64,000 nt of DNA from Kuafuiihalomonas sp039024635 (GCA_039024635.1 JBCCQA010000002.1:1-64000), one strand, 5' to 3'. Positions 52,483 to 62,072 are shown, numbered from the stretch's first letter. The notes: a model not told the origin generated them from the letters alone. Numbers and translations: made by a program.

Positions 52483-54068
52483 GGCGTCACATCACACATC
52501 AGAATGGAAGGAATGTGGACCATCGAAACCTCGGGGTTGGGCTTGGTGAGGTCTTGAGCCCGATCGAGGGCTTCCTGAAGAGTAGGCGCGGTCTCCCAGC
52601 CCAGGATTTCGGCGACGTGAGGCTCTTCGGCTCCGACGCAGATGACCGTACCCACCCGACTTCGACCGGCATCACCCCAGTACCACATGTAAAAGGGGTG
52701 AGCGCCGTGGAAGGCGTTCCCTCGGCGATACATCTCTATGTAGGTCGGATTCTGCGCGAACTCCCGTTCCCAGCGCCGATGGAGTTCGAAACTGTCCCGC
52801 GTCTCGGGCAAGCAGCGATGAAAGAATTCGATGTAGCTGGGATGGATCTTCTGGTCGAACTCGTCCGCCAGGGGATGGGTGATGATCAGAACCCCACCGT
52901 CTTTCAGCAAGGGCGCATGCCGGTACAAATTGTACAGGTAGCCAAGGGCCATGACCTGGACCAAGAGCGGATTCAGGTTCGTGTTCACGTTGTACGGACT
53001 GATGAATGGGATCCCGCTGACCACGACGTCGGCCTGGCCTTTGACCGGAACACAGTACTGCTCGAAGTTCTTGGCCAAGATCTTGGCGTGGGTAGGCTCC
53101 ACCGCCCCCGCATGGACAGCAATGACCTCGTAGGGCGCCGGCACTCGCTGAAAGACTTCTCGTTTGGCCCCTCGGGGCAGCCGGTCGAGCGTCCACTTCA
53201 AAGAGCGAAAGGCCAACCGGTCGAGCTCGGTGAAGTCATCCTCGTTCTTGGCGAGGAAGTTCATCGTCCGGTCGTACATTCGATTATTGAGCGCCGTCTC
53301 GATATGAAAGACCTTTACGTGCTCCTCCAAGATGCGGCCGATTCGATTGCCGCTGTGGGCGAGCTCCGACTTGTCGGGGTCCATGTACGAATCGACCTCG
53401 AGCATGGTCTTGGGGTTGTGGTGGGCTTTCAGCCCCTCGTAGTCGGTGGTGCCGATGCCCATCGACTTATGACCCCCGTCCATCGGGACCAGGTTGATGT
53501 TCACGTAGATGACCAAATCGGCTTCGGCGCAGAGTCTATGGGTCTTGACGACCTCCCCCAGCTCCGTCCGGCCCAACTCGACCATGGCCTGCGGATCCTC
53601 CGCATCATGATTGATGAAGCGCTTGGGGTGGAAACGTTTGAAGATGTCGGTCCCCACCATTCGCTTCATCTCGCCCGGGGTCATCCTTCGGTGGAGCGCA
53701 TTGGCGACAAGGAGATCAATGTCGTCCACGCCGTGGTCTCCCAAAATCTGAAGGACGATCTTCAAGATGCGCTCTCGCACGTCCGGCCGCTGCATGGGCG
53801 GAAGCGGAAGGGAGATGTCGTCCATTACTATCGTGACCTTCATCGAAGGCCGCAACAGAGCGTGAAGAGGCTCCATGTCCTCGGGATGATTCAGGGCATA
53901 CCGGATGGCGGCATCGGGCTGGGGAAGGCCGCGCATCGGTGGGTTGGGATAAATGACCCGAGTTCCGACGGGGAGATGCTCGTACAGGAAGTCTTCTCCG
54001 CTGTGGATGATCCGGGGCGCGCTGTCGGTGTCGATGTAAACGATGTTGTCTTTTTCCCGCGGGATCAT
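52479..54068 (-). CDS. LarA-like (DUF2088) nickel-pincer enzyme family protein
   Basis: This 529-residue protein carries a LarA-type N-terminal domain: IVMDDISLPLPPMQRP, VANALHRRMTPGEM (His126), FINHDAEDPQAM and INLVPMDGGHKSMGIG. LarA racemises lactate using a Ni-pincer cofactor made by LarB, LarC and LarE, none of which is in the window. The C-terminal domain is long (family members are near 430 residues) and includes FYMWYWGDAGRSRVGTVICVG. Because it is longer and coupled to HAD-IB and plsX, it may not act on lactate. Divergent from the sigma-54 regulator. Confidence 0.85.
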   Translation of the reverse strand: MIPREKDNIVYIDTDSAPRIIHSGEDFLYEHLPVGTRVIYPNPPMRGLPQPDAAIRYALNHPEDMEPLHALLRPSMKVTIVMDDISLPLPPMQRPDVRERILKIVLQILGDHGVDDIDLLVANALHRRMTPGEMKRMVGTDIFKRFHPKRFINHDAEDPQAMVELGRTELGEVVKTHRLCAEADLVIYVNINLVPMDGGHKSMGIGTTDYEGLKAHHNPKTMLEVDSYMDPDKSELAHSGNRIGRILEEHVKVFHIETALNNRMYDRTMNFLAKNEDDFTELDRLAFRSLKWTLDRLPRGAKREVFQRVPAPYEVIAVHAGAVEPTHAKILAKNFEQYCVPVKGQADVVVSGIPFISPYNVNTNLNPLLVQVMALGYLYNLYRHAPLLKDGGVLIITHPLADEFDQKIHPSYIEFFHRCLPETRDSFELHRRWEREFAQNPTYIEMYRRGNAFHGAHPFYMWYWGDAGRSRVGTVICVGAEEPHVAEILGWETAPTLQEALDRAQDLTKPNPEVSMVHIPSILMCDVTP

Positions 54069-54149
54069 CAGGCCGGTCCTGCTCCGCTCGTCGAATCTCA
54101 GTCAACGCCGACCTTGACGTCCTGGGCGGGGCGGCCAAGCCTGCACCCC

Positions 54150-55604
54150 GTGTCGGACCCCCGTCTCCCCGAGGCCGCGATTCTCGTCGTCGACGACGAG
54201 CCCTCTCACGTCACCTCGCTCCAGCGCCTCTTCGAGAGGGAGGGCGGCCGTGTTTGGACTGCGACCTCGGGCAGCGCGGGCCTGGAGACCCTACGGGAGG
54301 CGCCCATTCAGATCGCTCTGGTCGACCTGATGATGCCGGGCCTGGATGGCCGGGGCTTTCTCCGCGCGGCCCGACTTGCTCGGCCCGACGTCGATGTCAT
54401 CCTGATGACCGCCTATGGAACGGTGGAGAACGCGGTCGAATCCATGCGGGACGGGGCCTACGATTTCGTCCAAAAGCCCATCAAGTCGGCGGTGATTCTC
54501 CGGGTCGTGGAGCGGGCCCTGGATCATCAGCGGCTCCGAGCCGAAAACACCTATCTGCGACAGGAGCTTTCACGAGCGGCGCCAGACGCGGTTCGAGGAC
54601 GGGCGATCGTCGGTCGCTCCCCCGCCATGACCGAGACCATGGAGACGGTCCAGCAGGCCGCGCCCTCCACCGCCACCGTCCTTCTTCACGGAGAGTCGGG
54701 CACCGGCAAAGAGCTGTTGGCCCGCGCGCTCCACGAGCAGTCTCAGCGCGTCGCAGGCCCCTTCGTCATCGTGAACTGCGCCGCGTTGCCCGAGACGATC
54801 TTGGAGTCTGAACTCTTCGGCTACGAGAAGGGCGCCTTCACCGGCGCCAACCAGCGGAAAGAGGGTCGAATCGAGCGCGCCCAAGGCGGGACCCTGTTCT
54901 TGGACGAGGTGGGGGAGCTCTCTCCCGCCGTACAGGCCAAGCTTCTGCGCGTTCTTCAAGAGGGCGAGTTCGAGCGACTCGGAGGTCACGAGCCAGTGCA
55001 GGTCGACTTTCGCCTGGTGGCCGCCACGAACCGAGACCTGGAGGCCCAGATTCGCGAAGGCGCCTTCCGGGAAGATCTATTCTACCGACTGAACGTCATC
55101 GGTATCCGCCTGCCCGCCCTGCGGGAACGGCCCGAGGACATACCGCTGTTGGTCGAGCACTTCTTGGATCGCTACGCCGCCAAGAACCAGCGAGAGGTTC
55201 CGCACCTCACGCCCGAGGTCCGGGCAGCCCTGAGTCGCTATGCCTGGCCCGGAAACGTGCGGGAGCTGGAGAACGTCGTCGAGCGAGCGGTGGTCCTGGA
55301 CCGGCGAGGGACCATCGAGCTGGGCGATCTACCCGCCCCGCTCCGGAATCCGGCCACCGAGGGTCCCGGTATCCGACGGGAGGGCTCTCAGATCGTCATC
55401 CCGGTCGGGACCCGCCTGGACGAGGTGGAGCGCGTCTTGATTCGAGCCACTCTAGAGGAGACTCAGGGCGACAAAAGCCTAGCCGCCCAGCTCTTGGGAA
55501 TTGCGGCCCGGACCATCTACCGAAAACTGGAGGCCGAGCGGAGAGCCGAAGACGCCGAACAGAAGGCCGAATCGGACCAGGTCGGAAACGACGAGGATTG
55601 TTGA
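54150..55604 (+). CDS. sigma-54-dependent response regulator (NtrC family)
   Basis: This 484-residue protein has an N-terminal receiver domain (AAILVVDDEPSH and phospho-acceptor in ALVDLMMPGLDG), then an AAA+ sigma-54 domain with Walker A HGESGTGKELLA, the sigma-54-contacting GAFTGA, GGTLFLDEVGEL and RLVAATNRDLE. A Fis-type helix-turn-helix ends it (QLLGIAARTIYRKLEAE). It activates sigma-54 promoters after phosphorylation. GTG 54150 is chosen where receiver homology starts. No sensor kinase is adjacent. Confidence 0.94.
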   Translation: MSDPRLPEAAILVVDDEPSHVTSLQRLFEREGGRVWTATSGSAGLETLREAPIQIALVDLMMPGLDGRGFLRAARLARPDVDVILMTAYGTVENAVESMRDGAYDFVQKPIKSAVILRVVERALDHQRLRAENTYLRQELSRAAPDAVRGRAIVGRSPAMTETMETVQQAAPSTATVLLHGESGTGKELLARALHEQSQRVAGPFVIVNCAALPETILESELFGYEKGAFTGANQRKEGRIERAQGGTLFLDEVGELSPAVQAKLLRVLQEGEFERLGGHEPVQVDFRLVAATNRDLEAQIREGAFREDLFYRLNVIGIRLPALRERPEDIPLLVEHFLDRYAAKNQREVPHLTPEVRAALSRYAWPGNVRELENVVERAVVLDRRGTIELGDLPAPLRNPATEGPGIRREGSQIVIPVGTRLDEVERVLIRATLEETQGDKSLAAQLLGIAARTIYRKLEAERRAEDAEQKAESDQVGNDEDC

Positions 55605-55635
55605 TCAGCCGGCGTCGCGGGGGTACGGGCCCGGC

Positions 55636-55971
55636 ATGGCTTTTGTCGTCGCCGAGCCTTGCATCAAGTGCAAGTACACCGACTGCGTGGACGTGTGCCC
55701 CGTGGACTGCTTCCACGAGGGGGAAAACATGCTCGTCATCGACCCCGACGAGTGCATCGATTGCGGAGCGTGCGAACCGGAGTGTCCGACCGCAGCCATC
55801 TTCAGCGAAGATGACCTGCCGGAGAAGTGGAGTGAGTACAAGGACCTCAACGAGCGCTTGGCGGTGGACTGGCCGGGGCTGAGCGCGAAGAAAGACCCGC
55901 TTCCCGAGGCCGACAAGTTCAAGGACGTCGAAGACAAGCGGGCCGAGCTCAGCGAGAGCCCTGGCGGTTGA
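55636..55971 (+). CDS. fdxA: 7Fe ferredoxin
   Basis: This 111-residue electron carrier is cytoplasmic. Cysteines at 9, 12, 17, 21 and 25 and the set at 40, 43, 46 and 50 (CIDCGACEPECP) match the FdxA/Azotobacter FdI type with one 3Fe-4S and one 4Fe-4S cluster. The start MAFVVAEPCIKCKYTDC and the acidic C-terminal tail fit the family. TTGA overlap couples it to the methyltransferase gene. Confidence 0.95.
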   Translation: MAFVVAEPCIKCKYTDCVDVCPVDCFHEGENMLVIDPDECIDCGACEPECPTAAIFSEDDLPEKWSEYKDLNERLAVDWPGLSAKKDPLPEADKFKDVEDKRAELSESPGG

Positions 55972-57068
55972 GGCCAGACACTCGGCTCAACCGCTTGGTT
56001 CTGGCCGGCAGCCAGGACGCAGCCCGAGCCATGCGGATCGAGGCTGCCCGAATCGGTGGCGCCCTCGGTCTCCCCAAAAAAGGCTGGCGAAACCAGGCTC
56101 GGCACGCGCTAGCCCGGGATTGGGACCCATCCTGGGCCCATGCGCTCTGCGACTACGCCCGCACCCCGAGCCGACTGTACTGGGACTGGGCGAAGCTGAC
56201 CCATGTGCGCTTGGAGCCCCTGGCCGAGGCCTTGGCCGAGGCCTTGTCGGGCCGGCCCGAACTCCCTCGAGATCTGACGGCCAGCGTGCGCATCGTGTCG
56301 GCCGAACGCGTCGAAGCAGGCCCGCTCCAAGTCCGGGGGACAGTCATGAGCGTGCTCCGTGAGGTTTTGGGGGCCCGACTGGACCCCAAAGATCCCGAGC
56401 TGCGGGTTTCGGTTCGTATCGAGGACGAGGCCCTGGTCATCGGAGAGGACCTGGCCGGCTCCTTGAGCCACCACCACCTGCGACCCCGTGGTCAGCAAGC
56501 GCCCTTGCGCGAACACCTGGCGGCCCAGATGGTCGCCCTCTCGGGGTGGCGACCAGATCGAGAGGCCTTCGTGGACCCGATGTGCGGCTCCGGGACGCTG
56601 CTGGCCGAGGCCATCGGCTGGGCCCGAGGCCTCCCGGTTCGCCGAACCCATCGCTTCGGACTACCGGTCCAGCGCCCGCTCCGCCCCAAGATGGCGCCGC
56701 AAGTCTGGGGAAGCGAACCCGACCGGCATCGTCGTCGAGCGACCGAAGAGACTCTGTCTCGGCTGGGTGGCGAAGCCACGGTCTTGAGTGACCGACTAGA
56801 GGGTCTGGACATCCCGCTGCCCGAGGCCGGCGTCGTACTCACAAACCCACCCTACGGGGAGCGGCTCGAAGACGAGGACGAGGCGCTCAGGGTCCTAGAA
56901 GATCTCAGGACCTGGTTCATGACCCTGGGGCCAGGCTGGCGCCTCGGACTCATCGCACCCCGAGACCTGGTACAGCTCATCTTCGGCCGCCAACCGAAAA
57001 TGCAGAAGTCCATGCCCAATGGTCCCCTGATGACGAGCTTCCTTCTCTACGACAATCTGCTTTCCTGA
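55968..57068 (+). CDS. RlmL-like RNA methyltransferase (UPF0020)
   Basis: This 366-residue SAM enzyme has a C-terminal UPF0020 domain: AFVDPMCGSGTLLAEAIGW (SAM site) and VVLTNPPYGERLEDED (catalytic NPPY). Upstream, LREHLAAQMVALSGWRP fits the RlmL/TrmN-type 23S rRNA or tRNA guanine methyltransferases. The N-terminal half is unusual and lacks an obvious full THUMP domain. TTG 55968 overlaps the ferredoxin stop. Its stop abuts that of the convergent gene at 57070. Confidence 0.88.
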   Translation: MRPDTRLNRLVLAGSQDAARAMRIEAARIGGALGLPKKGWRNQARHALARDWDPSWAHALCDYARTPSRLYWDWAKLTHVRLEPLAEALAEALSGRPELPRDLTASVRIVSAERVEAGPLQVRGTVMSVLREVLGARLDPKDPELRVSVRIEDEALVIGEDLAGSLSHHHLRPRGQQAPLREHLAAQMVALSGWRPDREAFVDPMCGSGTLLAEAIGWARGLPVRRTHRFGLPVQRPLRPKMAPQVWGSEPDRHRRRATEETLSRLGGEATVLSDRLEGLDIPLPEAGVVLTNPPYGERLEDEDEALRVLEDLRTWFMTLGPGWRLGLIAPRDLVQLIFGRQPKMQKSMPNGPLMTSFLLYDNLLS

Positions 57069-57069
57069 C

Positions 57070-58608
57070 TCAGTCGCGAGGGTGATCGAACACGCGCAGC
57101 CTAAGCCGACCGGGCTCGGCGCCCTCTTCGTCCAGGACCACCGTCATGTCCGGATGAAAGAGCACCCGGTCCGAGAATGCGAAGCCGTTCAGGTCAGTCT
57201 GGACCGGGACGTCGGTGAGGCGCCGCTCCCGAACGCGCAAAGCCTCCCCCAACCAAAGCTCCGCACCGTCGACATCGGCCGAGGAAACGCAACGAAGGTA
57301 GCGTCCGCCCTCGGTCAAGAAGATGGTCCTACGTCCGAACTGTCCAAGCCGGCCCTGTTCGTCCTGAGACAGGATGAACTTCGGCTCCACAGTCGGCACG
57401 AGCTCGAAACCGCAGGGACCGATCACCTTTGGGAAGTCTCGCCGGTCCAGCTCAGGGCCCGAGGCGGAGGCGCGCCATACGCTCAGCCCCACCTTGTCGT
57501 CCACCTGGCCCAGGAAGATGCCGGCCCATGGACCGAACTGACCGGTCACATCCTCGCGCACCAGGGGTTGCTCGGGCGGGCCGAGGAACAGGCCCGCGAA
57601 AGGCCATTCGAACGGGCGTCCGTCGACGATGGCTAGATCGCAAGCTTCGATCAGGACCGCGCCGCTCCTGCTTCCCGAAAATCTGCACTCGGCTTCGGTC
57701 CGGTCCGGGATGATGAACGCTTCGTGCCCGTTGGGCCCCAGGGCCGTCAGCTGAAGTCCCTCGGGCGCATCGGAGAGGCCCAAACACAAAGGACCTTGGG
57801 CAACGGCCGGGGCGATGAAGTCACCTGCCAGCTCCTCGACCTGCAAACTCTGCAAGTCGAGGCGAAGGAGGGAACCCGCGGCGGACACGCCACAGAAGGC
57901 CTCTTCTTGCGGTAGAGGCGGTCGGCCGGCGAAGTCGGCAGCGTTGAACTCAGGCAGCGGCTCATAGCCACCCTGAGGCAAGACGACCCCGGCCCCGAAT
58001 GCCAGCGGAGCGACGAAGGGCCGATCGATGAAGCGGATCGTCTCGGCCCGTCCGATCTCACTGCGGCGAAGCTGCTCGGTTTCGAACACGTCGACCCGAT
58101 CCCAAGGAGCATCAAAGCGTCTTTGGCTTCGAGCCAACAGATTCACGACGGTGACCTCTGTCGCGCCGGTGAACGCGGCCAGGCGCAAAGGCCGTGGCGC
58201 GTCTTCGAAGAACACGCCCGTGAAGCGAGACAGCGTCAGCACTTCGCCGTCAGCGTAGTGGACCTCCAACGGCGATGGCGACTCGACATCGTCCCGGGCT
58301 CGGAACAGGACGGCATCGCCCCCGGCCACGAACTTCGCCCTCCGACGCAGGCTTCCTTGCCAGTGGATTCGTTCACTCAGGACGCGTACGGTGCCTGCAT
58401 CGAGATCGAAGCGAATGAGCTCGGTGCTCTGAACGAGGAGAAGGAGTGACCTGGACGCAGAGGACACATCGATGAGGGCGGTCCCTTCCGGAAAGCCAGT
58501 GGGCTGTTCCGGCGGCGGCTCAGGCACCCCGACGGACTCGAAGGGTTCGACCCCTTCGCTGCAGCAGAGCGCCAGAGCAAAGATCCCGAAGCTCAGCCGT
58601 CCCACCAC
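57070..58608 (-). CDS. hypothetical exported beta-rich protein
   Basis: This 512-residue protein starts with a signal segment (GIFALALCCSEG) that could be a lipobox, although the residues before Cys are unusual. A Pro/Glu-rich linker (VGVPEPPPEQPTGF) leads to repeated strand pairs (LLLLVQSTELIRFDLDAG, SLLRLDLQSLQVEELAG, AIVDGRPFEWPFAGLFL), the look of a beta-propeller. It is probably an envelope protein. No family assigned. It follows the gene at 58641 on the same strand by about 30 nt. Confidence 0.7.
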   Translation of the reverse strand: MVGRLSFGIFALALCCSEGVEPFESVGVPEPPPEQPTGFPEGTALIDVSSASRSLLLLVQSTELIRFDLDAGTVRVLSERIHWQGSLRRRAKFVAGGDAVLFRARDDVESPSPLEVHYADGEVLTLSRFTGVFFEDAPRPLRLAAFTGATEVTVVNLLARSQRRFDAPWDRVDVFETEQLRRSEIGRAETIRFIDRPFVAPLAFGAGVVLPQGGYEPLPEFNAADFAGRPPLPQEEAFCGVSAAGSLLRLDLQSLQVEELAGDFIAPAVAQGPLCLGLSDAPEGLQLTALGPNGHEAFIIPDRTEAECRFSGSRSGAVLIEACDLAIVDGRPFEWPFAGLFLGPPEQPLVREDVTGQFGPWAGIFLGQVDDKVGLSVWRASASGPELDRRDFPKVIGPCGFELVPTVEPKFILSQDEQGRLGQFGRRTIFLTEGGRYLRCVSSADVDGAELWLGEALRVRERRLTDVPVQTDLNGFAFSDRVLFHPDMTVVLDEEGAEPGRLRLRVFDHPRD

Positions 58609-58640
58609 GACCTAGACCTGTCTCTCCGTCGCCTCGCGGA

Positions 58641-59417
58641 TCAACCGTGGCGGGCGATCCGGCGACGGGCTCGATAGGCGCAAGAGGCTCGGCCTAGGGT
58701 GAGGAAGGTCTCCTCCAGCGCCCGACCGAGGCGGTTCCAGGTCGAAGGCTGCCGCCGGCCGGCGTAGAGCGCATCCCGCAGGACGACGAGGGCTGAGCCT
58801 GGATTCCCTTCGTGGAGAAGATGGGTCACCCACTGGTCGAGCTCGTCCAGTGAGAGGTTCGGGTCGCCTCGAAGGACCCGTGGATCGAAAGCTCGATGGG
58901 GCGCCAGAACGCCTAGCCTGTCGAGGGTGTCGACGTGGCGATGACCGTTGGGGAGGGAGGGCGGCCAGCGAAAGCGAGTCTCGTCCGGGGCCGGGAGGAC
59001 GGTCTGAACCCAGTGTAGAGCTTCCATGTCGGGCTCTTCTTCATCCGCTCGCTCCAGTCGATTTCTGACCAGGCGAGACAAGCCCTGGGCCATGGTCGGC
59101 GCGAACGGTCGGAGCTGCCCACCCAGGAGAATGAAGCAGGGACGGTCGAGCGCTCTAAGCTCTGGGGCGGCATCCAGAAAGCCGAGCACGAAGTCGGGAC
59201 CGTCCAGGACCGGCACCACGTCCAGGGGCAGGTCGACGTCCACGTCGTCCTGGTCACTGAGCCGAGTGTGGGTAAGCTCGTCGAGGGCGTCGTCGAAAGC
59301 GGCGGCCCGGTCCCCCACTCGCTCCTGAAGTCCGAGCAAGAAGTCCTGCAGGGCAGCCGGAGGCTCGGCGCCAAGCCAGCTTCGAAGGGCGTGGGCGTCG
59401 AAAGGAGGCGTGAGCAC
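58641..59417 (-). CDS. hypothetical protein
   Basis: This 258-residue protein has no signal peptide or membrane helix. Notable stretches are DVDVDLPLDVVPVLDGPDFV (acidic strands) and a C-terminal helical part (LDQWVTHLLHEGNPGSALVV then STWNRLGRALEETF) that may be TPR-like. Composition is typical of coding sequence here. I do not recognise a family. It lies 1 nt behind the SRPBCC gene stop and is probably part of the same operon. Confidence 0.65.
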   Translation of the reverse strand: MLTPPFDAHALRSWLGAEPPAALQDFLLGLQERVGDRAAAFDDALDELTHTRLSDQDDVDVDLPLDVVPVLDGPDFVLGFLDAAPELRALDRPCFILLGGQLRPFAPTMAQGLSRLVRNRLERADEEEPDMEALHWVQTVLPAPDETRFRWPPSLPNGHRHVDTLDRLGVLAPHRAFDPRVLRGDPNLSLDELDQWVTHLLHEGNPGSALVVLRDALYAGRRQPSTWNRLGRALEETFLTLGRASCAYRARRRIARHG

Positions 59418-59418
59418 G

Positions 59419-59967
59419 TCAGCCGTGAGAGGCGCCGGTCTCCAGCGCGCTCTTCAGGTTGTGCAGCTGACGCTCGAGAATGGAACCCACCATGAAGTCC
59501 CCCAACAGATAGACCATCCAGCGGCCGAAGGTTCCGCCGATGTGGGCTTCTTCAACGATGCTAACCGTGGCCCCGCCGTCCGAAGCCGCGATAGCGATCT
59601 CACCCTGGGTCTTCATGTCGGCGTCGACTTTGGCGTCGGGTCCGCCCTCCCAGAACTGGTAGCGCACCGCGCTCGGGGTCGAGGTCTCGGTCAAGACCAA
59701 GGTCACATCACGCTCCTCCACCGTCATGACCAGGACCCCACCGGGCCCCCCGTCCGGTCCTTGGAAGCGGACCTCCTGATCTTGTCCGACGAACCAACCC
59801 TCCCATCGGCGGATGTAGGCAACGCGCTCGAAAACCGCTTGAGGCTCCGCCTCGACATGGAGACTCCGCTCGATCTTCATGTCCTCGGGGAGCGTCGAGA
59901 TCCACCAGGCGAAGGCTCCAAGAGCGATGAAGAATAGAGGGGGAAGGATGCGAAGGAAGCTACTCAT
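59419..59967 (-). CDS. SRPBCC family protein with membrane anchor
   Basis: This 182-residue protein starts with one transmembrane helix (ILPPLFFIALGAFAWWI) followed by an SRPBCC/polyketide-cyclase-like domain: IERSLHVEAEPQAVFERVAY, WEGWFVGQ, and a C-terminal helix (DFMVGSILERQLHNLKSAL). These domains bind hydrophobic ligands. It overlaps the serC stop by 4 nt (ATGA) and is in operon with it. The ligand is unknown. Confidence 0.82.
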   Translation of the reverse strand: MSSFLRILPPLFFIALGAFAWWISTLPEDMKIERSLHVEAEPQAVFERVAYIRRWEGWFVGQDQEVRFQGPDGGPGGVLVMTVEERDVTLVLTETSTPSAVRYQFWEGGPDAKVDADMKTQGEIAIAASDGGATVSIVEEAHIGGTFGRWMVYLLGDFMVGSILERQLHNLKSALETGASHG

Positions 59968-61049
59968 GAGCGATGTCGGCGCCGGAAGGACTCCATGAGC
60001 TCGATTAGGCGATGAACCCCCTCAAGCGGTACGGCATTGTACAAACTGACGCGGAGCCCACCAACGGAACGGTGGCCTTTGAGCCCGAAGAGGCCAGCGG
60101 ACTCGGCCTCCGTGATCAGGGCCGCCTCCAGGTCGAAGGTCGGAAGACGGAATGTGACGTTCATCCAGGAGCGGTCCCGTGGCCAAACCACCGTGCGATA
60201 GAAGTCGGGGTCAGCGTCGATGACCCGATACAGCGCCGCTTGCTTGGCTTCGTTGCGGCGAGCCATCTCCTCGACCCCGCCCTCGTCCTCGAGCCACTCC
60301 AAGACGAAGTCGGCCATCTGGACGGATAGACTCGGGGGCGTATTCAGCATCGGACTTTGGGCCCATTGGGCGAAGGACAGGATCTTGGGCCCCGGCGAAG
60401 GGCGCTGAAGCATGTCCCGCCGCACGCAGGCAACGGTGAGACCAGCGGGGCCAATGTTCTTCTGTGCCCCGGCGTAGATGACGCCGAAGCGGTCGGGATC
60501 GACCAGGGGCCGAGAGAGGATGTCGGAGCTCATGTCCGCCACTAGCGGGGCTTCGATGCGCGGGGTGCGATGAAACTGGCTGCCAACGATGGTGTTGTTG
60601 GTGGTGATGTGAACGTAGCTGGCCTCAGGATCAGCTCCGAGCTCGTCGTCGGTAGGGATGAAGGCGTAGCCGGCTTCGGTCTTTCCACTGGAGATGGCCC
60701 GGACTTCACCGCCCGAGGCAGCGCCGATGATCAGCGCTTCCGCCAAAGCCTTGTCGGACCAAGGACCGGTCATGACGTAGTCGGCGGCCTGACCCTCTTG
60801 CAAGAAGTTGAGAGGCACCGTCGCGAACATCTGGGTAGCGCCGCCCTGAAGCAGGAAGACTTCAAAGCCTTCCCCCAGACCGAGGAGGCGCCGAAGCCGG
60901 GTCCGTACCCGTTCGAAAACAGCCTGGAACTCGGGGCTTCGATGGGAGCGGGTGCACAGCGGCACAGGCTCGGCCAGCGCTTCTCGGGTCCGGGCGAGGA
61001 CCTGCTCGGGCATCGCGGCCGGACCAGCGCTGAAGTTCACCGCCTCCAC
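59964..61049 (-). CDS. serC: phosphoserine aminotransferase SerC
   Basis: This 361-residue PLP enzyme of serine (and pyridoxine) synthesis is close to the usual 360. It begins VNFSAGPAAMPEQVL, has FLLQGGATQMFATVPLN, the PLP-lysine in VIYAGAQKNIGPAGLT preceded by LVADMSSDILSRPLV, and ends with GHRSVGGLRVSLYNA. All conserved residues are in place. No serA or serB is adjacent. The neighbour serves ligand binding and is coupled by ATGA. Confidence 0.95.
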   Translation of the reverse strand: MEAVNFSAGPAAMPEQVLARTREALAEPVPLCTRSHRSPEFQAVFERVRTRLRRLLGLGEGFEVFLLQGGATQMFATVPLNFLQEGQAADYVMTGPWSDKALAEALIIGAASGGEVRAISSGKTEAGYAFIPTDDELGADPEASYVHITTNNTIVGSQFHRTPRIEAPLVADMSSDILSRPLVDPDRFGVIYAGAQKNIGPAGLTVACVRRDMLQRPSPGPKILSFAQWAQSPMLNTPPSLSVQMADFVLEWLEDEGGVEEMARRNEAKQAALYRVIDADPDFYRTVVWPRDRSWMNVTFRLPTFDLEAALITEAESAGLFGLKGHRSVGGLRVSLYNAVPLEGVHRLIELMESFRRRHRS

Positions 61050-61070
61050 GGAGCGTCCTTACCCCGACCG

Positions 61071-62072
61071 TCATCCACCGCGCAGCCTTCGCCAGGCGAA
61101 GCTCGCGGGTAATCCAGGGCGGTCCACGGCGATGATGTACTCCACGCGTCGGTTTCGGGCCTCTTCGACCTCATCGGCGGTGGGGACGGCCAAGGAGGCT
61201 TCGCCGACGCCCACCGTCCACACGGAAACCGTCAGCCCGTGGGCCTGAAACCATCGGCCGATGGCCAAACTCCGGCGACCAGACAGGCGAGCGTTCGCCG
61301 AGGCCTCACCGACCGTATCTGTGTGGCCGGCGATGAACAGCTGGGCGTCGGCCCAAGGGCGAACCTCGTCCAGGGCTTTGCGGATCGCTTGCAATGAAGC
61401 CTGCAGCTTCGGGACTTCGCTCTCGCGAATATCGGCCGACCCGGTCTCGAACAGGACCTCTTCGTGGGGGACGTCGAGCTTCCAAGGATGGAGAGCGACT
61501 TCGCGAAAGGCGCCGTCGGCGGCGTGGACGACGAGCTGTATCCGGTAGACCTTGTCGTCGGGGGGGGCCCAGCGCAGTCGACCTTCGGCGGGCATCGGAC
61601 CTTCCAGCCGGGCCAACTCCCGCTGGCCAGCGCCGAACAGGACCATCTCGAACCGTTCCAAGGCCCGGCCTTCGGCTCTCACCTGCAATCGACCCGCCGC
61701 CACCGAATCCGGGGTGGCGTCCACGTCGTAGCTTAGGGGTGCGACCAGCTGGTAGTCGAAGGCCAGCCGTCGCTCTGCCGAGCGACCGTCGGGAAACACG
61801 ACTTTCAAGACGCCCTCGAAGCGATGTCGTCCGGGTCTGGGCGCCGGCAGACGAAACTCGACCTCATCGCCGCTCGACAGCCCAGTGCGAAGTCCGATTC
61901 TCCCGGTAGCTCCTTCGAGACTCACGCGGCGTAAGGGCTCATGCACCCGAAGAATGAGGGCATTGGGGGGGCCGCCTTCGAGGGCGCGGTCCCGGACTTC
62001 GAGCGAGAGAGCATCCTGGGCCCGAGCAGCTAGGGGTACGAGGAAAAGGAGCAGGCAAAGCGTGGCGCGCAC
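61071..62072 (-). CDS. OmpA family periplasmic protein
   Basis: This 333-residue protein has a signal peptide (LCLLLFLVPLAARA) and no lipobox. Residues about 25-215 form beta-rich segments (VHEPLRRVSLEGATGRI; RHRFEGVLKVVFPDG). The C-terminal peptidoglycan-binding OmpA domain has FETGSADIRESEV, AGHTDTVGEASANARLSGRRS and NRRVEYII. There is no beta-barrel, so it would bind the wall as a periplasmic linker. It starts 18 nt after the stop of the inner-rod-like gene, so it may belong to the same transcript. Confidence 0.88.
   Translation of the reverse strand: MRATLCLLLFLVPLAARAQDALSLEVRDRALEGGPPNALILRVHEPLRRVSLEGATGRIGLRTGLSSGDEVEFRLPAPRPGRHRFEGVLKVVFPDGRSAERRLAFDYQLVAPLSYDVDATPDSVAAGRLQVRAEGRALERFEMVLFGAGQRELARLEGPMPAEGRLRWAPPDDKVYRIQLVVHAADGAFREVALHPWKLDVPHEEVLFETGSADIRESEVPKLQASLQAIRKALDEVRPWADAQLFIAGHTDTVGEASANARLSGRRSLAIGRWFQAHGLTVSVWTVGVGEASLAVPTADEVEEARNRRVEYIIAVDRPGLPASFAWRRLRGG

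Noticed and set aside
52320..54149. A very long plus-strand frame continuing upstream of the sigma-54 regulator for about 610 codons
   Set aside because: It lies antisense to the well-supported LarA-like gene; its translation has no family features and the receiver domain starts at GTG 54150. Long antisense frames are common at this GC content.
54114..54150. A TTGACG box before the sigma-54 regulator as a possible -35 element
   Set aside because: No acceptable -10 element at 16-18 nt spacing in this GC-rich stretch.
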